The notes beneath the pieces were generated by a model. That model had not been told where the DNA came from. It worked only from the letters and a program-made list of their open reading frames with translations, and ran no database searches. From DATHTS01 sp041940425 (GTDB taxonomy: Bacteria > Acidobacteriota > Blastocatellia > Pyrinomonadales > Pyrinomonadaceae): a DNA stretch of 64,000 nucleotides. The DNA is taken from NCBI GenBank assembly GCA_041940425.1, contig JBGTSF010000019.1, positions 3,611-67,610 of the forward strand, read 5' to 3'. The position numbers and the translations under genes are program-made. Each line of letters begins with the position of its first letter. Position 1 is the stretch's first letter. Shown here piece after piece: positions 57,178 through 64,000 of this stretch.

Positions 57178-58215
57178 ATGAGTAAAATTCTGATTCGCTA
57201 TGGCTTCGCGGCTTTTTCCGTGGTGTTGTTTCTGCTGACCGTTTCGGAAAAATGCTCGGCTCAAAATTCGATCAGCGGAATAATTATGGATGAAAACAGA
57301 CGACCCGTTTCCGAGATCGAGGTCGAACTGCTCGACGAATATGAACGGCTGCTCAAATCCGTAAGAACCAGAAGTTCGGGCATTTATATGTTTAACGGTC
57401 TCCGCGCCGGAATTTACTATATCCAGGCGCGAACCGCCGGAACGAATTTCAAGTCCGCCAAAGAGCGCGTCCAACTCGGACAGACAAACCGCGTCAGCCG
57501 GACGACCGGCGCGATTTCGGGCAGCGAATCTTTGCAGGTAAATCTGACGCTTCAAAATATCGCGCGTGCCGATAACCGTCCGTTATTTAATGAAGTCATT
57601 TTCGCGCAAAGTATCCCGCCCGATGCGGAAAAGTCCTTTCAGGAGGCAATCGAAAATTTTGAAAAAAATCGAAACGACGAAGCCGTTGCCGCGCTTTTGA
57701 AAGCGGTTGCAATTTTTCCCGAATATTTCGTCGCGCTCGACCGTCTGGGCAACGAATATCTTTTGCAAAATAAATTTGTCGAAGCCCGAAACGTTTTTGA
57801 ACGAGCGGTGAAAGTCAATCCGAAAAGTTTTTCATCGCAATACGGTTTTGCGGCATCTCTTTTTAGTCTGAAAAAGTTTCCCGAAGCCGCCGCCGAACTC
57901 GAAGCGGCACTCGTTTTAAATCCTTCCTCGATAAATTCCTATTTTTTACTCGGCAGAACGCGGCGCGAACTTTCCGAATATGAAAAAGCCGAAACCAGTC
58001 TGAAAAAAGCCGACGAATTAGCCGAGCAAAAACTCGCCGACATCCACTGGGAACTCGCTCTGCTTTATTACCACAATCTCAAACGATATAATGAAGCCGC
58101 AGACGAACTTGAACTTTATCTCAAGGCTGATCCAAAAGCCGAAAATAAAGAGCAGGTTAAAAAGCTGATAAAAATTTTCAGAGCGAAGGCAAAAGAAGAA
58201 AAATCTTCGCCGTAA
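57178..58215 (+). CDS. Secreted protein with carboxypeptidase-regulatory domain and TPRs
   Basis: The 345-residue protein has a signal peptide ending in EKCSAQ, a single carboxypeptidase-regulatory-like domain (about 32-125, SGIIMDENRRPVSEIEVELL and GLRAGIYYIQAR), then TPR repeats from about 145 (NDEAVAALLKAVAIFPEYFV, KFVEARNVFERAVKVNPKSF). The leader GTAAAATAAAAAT lacks a Shine-Dalgarno. It is followed 3 nt later by an ABC-type permease, so the pair is one operon. The architecture suggests a periplasmic scaffold, perhaps anchoring at the outer membrane. Confidence 0.87.
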   Translation: MSKILIRYGFAAFSVVLFLLTVSEKCSAQNSISGIIMDENRRPVSEIEVELLDEYERLLKSVRTRSSGIYMFNGLRAGIYYIQARTAGTNFKSAKERVQLGQTNRVSRTTGAISGSESLQVNLTLQNIARADNRPLFNEVIFAQSIPPDAEKSFQEAIENFEKNRNDEAVAALLKAVAIFPEYFVALDRLGNEYLLQNKFVEARNVFERAVKVNPKSFSSQYGFAASLFSLKKFPEAAAELEAALVLNPSSINSYFLLGRTRRELSEYEKAETSLKKADELAEQKLADIHWELALLYYHNLKRYNEAADELELYLKADPKAENKEQVKKLIKIFRAKAKEEKSSP

Positions 58216-58218
58216 TTT

Positions 58219-59334
58219 ATGGACAATCTCGTTTTTTCAAATATGCTGCATCGTCCGGCGCGGACGCTGGTCAGCATTTTCGGCATCGCCATCGGCGTTT
58301 TGCTGATCGTTTTTACGATCGGAATGGCGAACGGAACTTTGCGCGAACGCGCCAGCCGCGAAGGAAATGTCGGCGCGGAAATCATTTTCAGCGCGTCGGG
58401 CGCGAGCCTTCTGAGTTCGGATTCTTTTCTTTTATCAACCGAATTAAAAAACGAGATCGGCAAAACGGAAGGCGTTCAGACAGTCGTTCCGCTCGGACAA
58501 AATACGGTCAAGGCGGCGGGCGATAAAACCGGAAGCAATACCGGAAGCCGTCTCGTTGACGGAATAAATTTTGACGAATACTCGGCAGTTGTCGGAATAA
58601 CAATCAAAGAAGGTCGCGCCTTTCAGTCGAAATCGGACGAAGCGATCATTGACACCGGATTTCAGGGACAGAAAAATCTAAAGATCGGCGATAAATTGAA
58701 TATGTATGAGCGCGATTTTACGATCGTCGGCACATACGAACCCGCCGCCGGAGCGCGCGTCAAAATTCCGCTCGACACGATGCAGAATCAGCTGGTCGGT
58801 GACGAAAGTAAAGTTTCTTCGTTTCTCGTCAAGATCAAACCGGATTTCACGCCCGAACAGGTCGCGCAGAATCTGCAAAACCGTTTTCCCGACAATCAGA
58901 TTTTGCTGACCTCGCAGATCGAAGAACTTTATATGTCGAGCGTTCCCGCGCTCGGCGTTTTTCTCAACGTCGTGATCGGCGTCGCGGCGGTCATTTCCGC
59001 TCTGGTGATTTTGCTGACGATGTATACGACCGTTACCGAACGCACGCGGCAGATCGGAATTATGAAATCGCTCGGAATGAGCAATGCGAAAATCGCCTGG
59101 ACAATCACGCAGGAAGCATTATTAATTAGTTTCTGCGGAATTGTCGGCGGCGTTTTGCTGACTATTTTGGTGAGATTTGTTTTGACGAAATTTACGACCA
59201 TCGAGGTCGCCATCGAACCGTCCGTTTTGATCATTACATTAATCGTCGGGCTGATCGGCGGCGCGCTCGGCGCGCTCTACCCGGCACTCAAAGCCGCGCG
59301 GCTCGATGCGGTCGAGGCTTTGAGCTATGAATAG
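58219..59334 (+). CDS. MacB/FtsX-family ABC transporter permease
   Basis: The 371-residue protein has an N-terminal helix (TLVSIFGIAIGVLLIVFTIG), a large periplasmic MacB-type core domain (about 45-240: GVQTVVPLGQNTVK, FDEYSAVVGITIKEGRAF, EEAIIDTGFQG-like), and an FtsX C-terminal domain with three helices at about 255-275, 305-325 and 335-365. This four-helix layout is typical of MacB and LolC-type mechanotransmission permeases. No ATPase gene is adjacent; the partner must be encoded elsewhere. It is coupled to the TPR gene. Confidence 0.9.
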   Translation: MDNLVFSNMLHRPARTLVSIFGIAIGVLLIVFTIGMANGTLRERASREGNVGAEIIFSASGASLLSSDSFLLSTELKNEIGKTEGVQTVVPLGQNTVKAAGDKTGSNTGSRLVDGINFDEYSAVVGITIKEGRAFQSKSDEAIIDTGFQGQKNLKIGDKLNMYERDFTIVGTYEPAAGARVKIPLDTMQNQLVGDESKVSSFLVKIKPDFTPEQVAQNLQNRFPDNQILLTSQIEELYMSSVPALGVFLNVVIGVAAVISALVILLTMYTTVTERTRQIGIMKSLGMSNAKIAWTITQEALLISFCGIVGGVLLTILVRFVLTKFTTIEVAIEPSVLIITLIVGLIGGALGALYPALKAARLDAVEALSYE

Positions 59335-59383
59335 AAAGGATAAAAATATAGGTAGTGATTAAAATTTTATGTAACAAAAACCT

Positions 59384-59462
59384 CGGAATAGTTAAAAGAT
59401 GAAAGATGATAACTGATAGATTTTATCTTGTATCTATTAACTATTAGTTATCATCTATTCCG
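59384..59462. repeat. Imperfect word-built inverted repeat (GATGATAACT words)
   Basis: GATGATAACT near 59405 and AGTTATCATC near 59447 are complementary, with CGGAATAG and CTATTCCG closing the ends and heptads AAAGATG, ATAACTG inside. It sits between the permease and the cysteine desulfurase genes. Confidence 0.75.
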
Positions 59463-59505
59463 AAGTTGTACCAATCTTTATAAATTTTATAGCAGATATA
59501 AAAAA

Positions 59506-60696
59506 ATGTTTCGGAGAGTTTATTTAGACAATTCAGCAACGACACCGATTGACCGCGAGGTCGTCGAAGCGATGCTTCCGTTTCTGACCGAAAAATTCGG
59601 CAATGCGTCGAGCATCCATTTTTTCGGTCAGGAAGCCCGCGCCGCCGTTGATAAAGCGCGTCATCAAGTCGCCGAATTATTAAATGCAAGACCGAATGAG
59701 ATCGTTTTCACATCGGGCGGCACGGAATCGAACAATCTGGCGATTCGCGGTTTGGTTGAGGCAAACGACAAATACGGAAAACACATCATCACTTCCGAGA
59801 TCGAACATTCGGCGGTCAAAGAAGTCTGCGCCGAACTGGAAAAACGCGGTTATGAAATAACTTATCTGCCCGTTTACGAAGACGGCATTATCAAGATCGA
59901 AGATTTGAAAGCGGCGATCCGCGACGAAACAATTCTTGTAACGATCATGACTGCCAACAATGAAATCGGCACGATTCAGCCGGTCGAAGAAATAGGCAAG
60001 CTCGTCCGTGAATTAAAAGAAACGGGTAAAAAAATCTGGTTTCACACCGACGCGGTGCAGGCTGTCGGGAAAATTCCGGTTGATGTCGAAGAGATCGGCT
60101 GTGATCTTTTGTCAATTTCGGCGCATAAAATCTACGCTCCGAAAGGTGTCGGCGCATTATATATCCGGCGCGGCGTGCGTCTCAAAAAACAAAATATCGG
60201 CGGACATCAGGAACGCGAACGGCGCGGCGGAACGGAAAATGTCGCAAACATTGTCGCTTTCGGAAAGGCGTGTGAACTGGCGAAAAACGATCTGGCGGAA
60301 AATTCGGAAAGACTTCAAATTTTACGCGACAAATTCGAGCAAGGCGTTACGGAAAGGATTGACGACATCGTTTTTAACGGCAGACGCGAAAACCGCATTC
60401 CGAACATTTCGAATATTTCTTTTCGTTTTATCGAAGGCGAAGGGCTTTTGATAAATCTCGATATGCAGGGCATCGCCGTTTCGACCGGCTCGGCGTGCAG
60501 TTCGGGAAGTCTCGAACCATCGCCCGTCATCCGCGCTCTCGGGCGCAACGACGAACTCGCCCGCGGCGCGATCCGCTTTAGTTTCGGTAAAGAAAATTCG
60601 ATGGAAGATGTCGAATACGCTCTGGAAATTTTGCCGAAAGCGGTCGAAAATCTGAGAAAACTTTCAACAGCTTTCAAAACTGGAAATGTTGTATAA
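59506..60696 (+). CDS. iscS: Cysteine desulfurase (IscS/NifS class)
   Basis: The ATG at 59506 gives 396 aa and the family N-terminus MFRRVYLDNSATTPIDREV. PLP-binding Lys208 lies in SAHKIYAPKG and the sulfur-carrying Cys331 in STGSACSSGSLEPS. The enzyme converts L-cysteine to alanine and a persulfide for Fe-S cluster and thiolation pathways. An upstream in-frame ATG at 59428 would read through a word repeat and is not needed. No isc/suf partners are adjacent. The leader is A-rich without a Shine-Dalgarno. Confidence 0.95.
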   Translation: MFRRVYLDNSATTPIDREVVEAMLPFLTEKFGNASSIHFFGQEARAAVDKARHQVAELLNARPNEIVFTSGGTESNNLAIRGLVEANDKYGKHIITSEIEHSAVKEVCAELEKRGYEITYLPVYEDGIIKIEDLKAAIRDETILVTIMTANNEIGTIQPVEEIGKLVRELKETGKKIWFHTDAVQAVGKIPVDVEEIGCDLLSISAHKIYAPKGVGALYIRRGVRLKKQNIGGHQERERRGGTENVANIVAFGKACELAKNDLAENSERLQILRDKFEQGVTERIDDIVFNGRRENRIPNISNISFRFIEGEGLLINLDMQGIAVSTGSACSSGSLEPSPVIRALGRNDELARGAIRFSFGKENSMEDVEYALEILPKAVENLRKLSTAFKTGNVV

Positions 60697-60784
60697 GTTT
60701 TTTAATATAAAAAAAAACTACAAAAGAAATCTCAGTTTATACTGGATCAGAAAATGAATTTAATTGCCCCGTTTCAAATAATGT

Positions 60785-61252
60785 CTAATTAATTGATTTG
60801 TATTGGTGTTCAAAGTAATCCCACATTTTAGATGTTAAGAAGAATGTTGATACAATAATAACAAAAGCAATCAATCCGTAAATTTTTACACTCCTTACCA
60901 GAGAATTACTTGAGAAATAATCAAAAACACTGATGATAAAAAAAGTACTTATAATCCACAAAGATACTTTTGCAACATTCTGCCGAATAAATTTTTCTTT
61001 GCCTATTTCCCTGACATTTCGCCACCATGCTTCTTGCTTTGTATCTAATTTTTGATTTTGTTGAAAAATCAACCAAAAAAATCCGCCAACAGAACCTAAA
61101 ATCAATAAAAATCCAACGAAAGTTAGTAATAGATCAGTTCCCGAAACTTCTTCAAAATTTGCGTTACCTCTCAAAACACCACTTAACCAAAGACCTGTTA
61201 TGAACAAAGTAACAAGCAATAAATAAGTATTGATTGATAATTTTCCAAACAT
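60785..61252 (-). CDS. Four-helix membrane protein, candidate immunity protein
   Basis: The 155-residue protein has four hydrophobic segments: about 8-26 (YLLLVTLFITGLWLSGVL), 42-64 (LLLTFVGFLLILGSVGGFFW), 96-115 (VSLWIISTFFIISVFDY) and 123-140 (IYGLIAFVIIVSTFFL). A charged loop (QNQKLDTKQEAWW) lies between helices 2 and 3. I do not recognise a family. It is AT-rich compared with its neighbours and lies 139 nt downstream of the RHS gene on the same strand, the position of an immunity gene in polymorphic toxin loci. If so, a membrane protein would counter a membrane-acting toxin. No match to a known immunity family is claimed. Confidence 0.7.
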   Translation of the reverse strand: MFGKLSINTYLLLVTLFITGLWLSGVLRGNANFEEVSGTDLLLTFVGFLLILGSVGGFFWLIFQQNQKLDTKQEAWWRNVREIGKEKFIRQNVAKVSLWIISTFFIISVFDYFSSNSLVRSVKIYGLIAFVIIVSTFFLTSKMWDYFEHQYKSIN

Positions 61253-61391
61253 AGTTTTATACCTACATCTTTACAATTTCGAAATTTAAATCACTTGGAA
61301 ACAAAACGACTTCTAGAGCCTACTAGGAAATTCATTCCTTCTATGATTTTTCAGAAGTCCAAGAAACAATTTTTATAAACTTTGTAATAAA

Positions 61392-64000
61392 CTACAAAGT
61401 CAAAAAAGGTAAACTGTGATCAGCTTTTGGATATGCCTCTTTACATTTTTTAAGTTCCTCATTTAATGTCTTTTCAGCTTCAGCAGTTGATGTTATTGCA
61501 TCATAAATAAGGGCGCCCGAAGAACTGACTACAGATCCAACTACCATTCCGGCTGTTTTTAGAACATCTATTTTCTCAACTACTGTTCCTATAATACCAG
61601 CTCCAGCTCCGGTTCCAGCAACAGCTGGTGCCGCTCTTACAAAAAGAAGAACACCTCCAACTACTATTGCTGTTCCTGCAACAGTTTTTGCACCGTCTTT
61701 CAGGTATTGTGATCTGAATTTTCTGTATGCTGTTCTAGCACAAGCGTCAAATTTTTTCTGCTGATCATTGCTATTACTTGTATTTGTCTCCTCCGGCGCA
61801 CCGCCAATATCATCAATACCGGGTTGCCAACGCGGAAAGAAGACCGTTACCAAATCACATACGGTGATATATTCTGTATTCCATTGCTCGCCATTCCAGT
61901 AATAATTTAATTTCGGACGACAATTCCTAACATACTGCTCCATCAATAAACCGCTCGGATCAATAAAATTCGTCGGTTCATTTTCGACATAATTATACCG
62001 GTTAAATGACTGCGGATCGCCAATTGAAGCACTTCCATTATACGGATCGGGAGAAGTCCATCTGCCCGCTTGATTTTCCAGCTTTCTAAACCAAGTATGA
62101 TTTAAGCCCGAAGCGTCATCGCGTTCGGTTAAGCCGTATCCTTGCCGCGCATTGATCTGACCGCCGAAGCCTTGTTGAGCGGTTCGCAAACCGATTCCGG
62201 TTTGGATTTGTTCGCCAAACGCCGTGTAATCCGTTCTCGCTTTGACAAATCCGCCATTGCTGAGAATCGCTCTGACCGAACCTTGCTGATCTTGAAGAAT
62301 ATATTTTACACCACCTTCATCCGTCGCTTGCAGTCCGCCGTATTCAGCCACCAAATTGCCGAATGCGTCGTAGATCGTAAATTGCCAAAGATCATTAACC
62401 TTTGTTGCCACCCGATTGCCGAGCGCGTCATAAACCGACAAAGCATCGGGAACATTCGCACTAGACGCTCTAACCATCCGCCCGTTGGCATCGTAGCCGA
62501 AACTCATCTGACGAAATTTGTTGTCCGCGATAACTTGTCCGCCTTCATTATAAGCGATTTCCGTCCCGGAAGTGAAGCGATTTGTAGATTTGCTGATGTC
62601 CGCGTCCTCGATCCAAACCGTCGGCAGAGGCGTTTGCTGTCCGTTCGGATTGTTCGCCTGTTTGCGGTAAAGATTGCCGAAACGGTCGTAATCGAATTTT
62701 TGTGCGTAACTCAAAGCGTTCGAATCGCCGCGATGTTCTTTAGCTTCGCTCAAACGTCCGATGGCATCGTATTTGAACTTCTGCGTCCATTGTTTGTTTG
62801 CCCCGATATGACTGACGATTTGAGCAAGCTGTCCGTTATTCTTGGTCGTGTCGAGATTGCCGCCGGCATCAATCTGCCCGTAGCCGTAATCGTATTTTTG
62901 CAAAACTTCCGCGCCTCGTTTGAGTTCCTGCGAAGTCATCTGCAAACGGGCGTTGAATCCGAAAGTCTGATTTGTCCCGTTACCGAAATTCATCTGCGAA
63001 GGCAGAGTTTGGCTGTTGAACGTGATACCGCTTAGATAAGTTCTCTGAGCATCCGCCACGCTCGAAAATCTTCCGTTAGCGTCGTAATTGAAACTGACGA
63101 TTCTGCCCGAAGGATATTTTTCGCTCGTTAACTGCCCCGCCAGATTGTAGCCGTATTCGAGCAGATAGCTTTGTCCGTCAATTTTCTGCTGATGCTTGAC
63201 GACACGCCCCATCATGTCAAAATCGTATATTTGCTCGGTTGCCGGAGTCGCTTGAGTTCCCCCGACCGCCGCCGTGGTAACTTTGGTCAACTGACCTTTA
63301 TTGTAAAATCCTGACCGTTCCTCATCATAAACGTAATTGATCGTCGGCGTTTGATAACCCGTTTCGCCTGTGAAGGCGACCGATGAAATACGGTTCAAGC
63401 TGTCATAAATAACTGTCATCTTCACGCCCCGCGCATCCGTGCCTTCGGTCAGCAAACTGTCCGTGTTATATTTCAAAACTTTTGTCCATTTTGACGGCGC
63501 AGGCGTTCCTTTTACGCCGCTATCATCCAGAGTGGATGTTTCTTCGACTTGCCTTTCATGAGTTAAGCGCGACAATGAATCGTATTTAAAAACTCTTTCC
63601 TGTGTCGTCGTGCCGTCCGATTGAATAATTTTTAAGAGATTATCATTACCGTCATATTCATAATTGGTTGGCTGTGTCGGCGCATCAACCGAGCCGAGAT
63701 TGCCCGAAGCGTCGGGTTCATCCACGCGCACGATTCTGCCCAGCGCGTCCGCTACTTGCCGACGCTGTTTGTCCGCTTGATCGGTCACGGTTATAAAGGT
63801 TTTGTTAAAGCCGGTCGGAGTCGTGCTGATATTGCTAAATGCGGTGGAAACGGTTGTCGAATCTTGAAGTCTGACCGAGGTTGTTCTGCCGAGCGCGTCA
63901 TAATTCAAAATTTCCGTAAATTTCGTTTCTGCCGGAATTGACCCGTTCGGCACGGAAGCGTAAAACGGATTGTAGGATTTAGACGGTCTGCCGAGTTTGT
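61392..64000 (-). CDS. RHS-repeat protein with polymorphic C-terminal tip, 5' end outside the window
   Basis: At least 869 codons are visible, open to the right edge, so the N-terminus is missing. The sequence has many YD/RHS repeats (YEYDGNDNLLKI, FKYDSLSRLTHE, YGYGQIDAGG) and the RHS core end: WTSPDPYNGSASIGD, FNRYNYVENEPTNFIDPSGL. After DPSGL (about 61945) comes a 183-residue tip of different composition: a variable N-part, then glycine-rich hydrophobic segments (TVAGTAIVVGGVLLF, AGMVVGSVVSSSGALIYDA) and a charged tail. This tip is AT-rich and looks acquired. It may be a membrane-acting toxin. Confidence 0.9.
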   Translation of the reverse strand, partial: KLGRPSKSYNPFYASVPNGSIPAETKFTEILNYDALGRTTSVRLQDSTTVSTAFSNISTTPTGFNKTFITVTDQADKQRRQVADALGRIVRVDEPDASGNLGSVDAPTQPTNYEYDGNDNLLKIIQSDGTTTQERVFKYDSLSRLTHERQVEETSTLDDSGVKGTPAPSKWTKVLKYNTDSLLTEGTDARGVKMTVIYDSLNRISSVAFTGETGYQTPTINYVYDEERSGFYNKGQLTKVTTAAVGGTQATPATEQIYDFDMMGRVVKHQQKIDGQSYLLEYGYNLAGQLTSEKYPSGRIVSFNYDANGRFSSVADAQRTYLSGITFNSQTLPSQMNFGNGTNQTFGFNARLQMTSQELKRGAEVLQKYDYGYGQIDAGGNLDTTKNNGQLAQIVSHIGANKQWTQKFKYDAIGRLSEAKEHRGDSNALSYAQKFDYDRFGNLYRKQANNPNGQQTPLPTVWIEDADISKSTNRFTSGTEIAYNEGGQVIADNKFRQMSFGYDANGRMVRASSANVPDALSVYDALGNRVATKVNDLWQFTIYDAFGNLVAEYGGLQATDEGGVKYILQDQQGSVRAILSNGGFVKARTDYTAFGEQIQTGIGLRTAQQGFGGQINARQGYGLTERDDASGLNHTWFRKLENQAGRWTSPDPYNGSASIGDPQSFNRYNYVENEPTNFIDPSGLLMEQYVRNCRPKLNYYWNGEQWNTEYITVCDLVTVFFPRWQPGIDDIGGAPEETNTSNSNDQQKKFDACARTAYRKFRSQYLKDGAKTVAGTAIVVGGVLLFVRAAPAVAGTGAGAGIIGTVVEKIDVLKTAGMVVGSVVSSSGALIYDAITSTAEAEKTLNEELKKCKEAYPKADHSLPFLTL

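Noticed and set aside
1..64000. tRNA, rRNA, riboswitch or prophage signals
   Set aside because: No cloverleaf-type, rRNA-like or phage structural or integrase sequence was recognised; a tRNAscan/Infernal search would be decisive.

Overview
The window looks like chromosomal DNA of an Acidobacteriota-type bacterium, probably Blastocatellia/Pyrinomonadaceae-like. This is inferred from gene style, not from a marker gene. The signs are OAR-type TonB receptors with an N-terminal carboxypeptidase-regulatory domain, a TIGR02999-type ECF sigma factor next to a giant Ser/Thr kinase with an FGE-sulfatase module, OmpR-type winged-helix proteins fused to TPR or hydrolase modules, SBBP and VCBS/FG-GAP repeat proteins, and DUF4331 proteins. 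No rRNA, tRNA, CRISPR array, transposase or phage gene is recognisable. A run of ten Ns flanked by a perfect 55-bp duplication shows a draft, probably metagenomic, assembly.

Layout. 1-6.8 kb: a secreted-protein fragment, an RsbU-like GAF/SpoIIE phosphatase, a kinase-PEGA-FGE-hydrolase fusion with its ECF sigma factor, and a divergent second ECF sigma factor. 6.9-13.7 kb: a cluster built from a duplicated pair, DUF4331 remnant, TPR lipoprotein, intact DUF4331, second TPR lipoprotein, then a TonB receptor. 13.9-19 kb: an IrrE-like protein, a MltD-type lytic transglycosylase and Lon. 19.2-26 kb: a DUF2911/TPR protein, a small conserved protein, a ferritin-like protein, an SDR, an MGDG-synthase-like glycosyltransferase, an Asn/Arg-rich secreted protein, a radical SAM enzyme and a PlsC acyltransferase. 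26.1-30 kb: a secreted reprolysin-like metalloprotease with VCBS repeats, a 21-bp tandem array and a phosphoesterase. 30.3-38.7 kb: a periplasmic PaoABC-like molybdenum hydroxylase set with two large subunits and a DinB gene between them, followed by peroxiredoxin, RidA and YggX-like genes. 38.9-44 kb: a LytS/LytTR two-component pair and a ZnuD-like TonB receptor. 44.1-52.5 kb: an NTF2-like protein, an SBBP/VCBS protein, two small paralogous CxxC/excisionase-fold proteins, a winged-helix/hydrolase/degenerate-cyclase fusion and a winged-helix TPR regulator. 52.9-60.7 kb: a Fis-type HTH protein, an OAR-like receptor, a TPR protein, a MacB/FtsX-type permease and a cysteine desulfurase. 60.8-64 kb: an RHS protein running off the window, with an AT-rich membrane-seeking C-terminal tip and a four-helix membrane protein directly downstream, a candidate toxin/immunity pair.

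The most distinctive layer is repeats and regulatory DNA. About fifteen short elements are built from tandem 7-10-bp words, many arranged as long inverted repeats between genes and at least three lying in frame inside genes. Two 137/138-bp nested palindromes share architecture but not sequence. Two degenerate arrays of about 21-bp period both sit between convergent genes. Two arrays of four TGAA boxes at exactly 11-bp spacing flank a block of regulatory genes and look like operators for OmpR-type winged-helix proteins.
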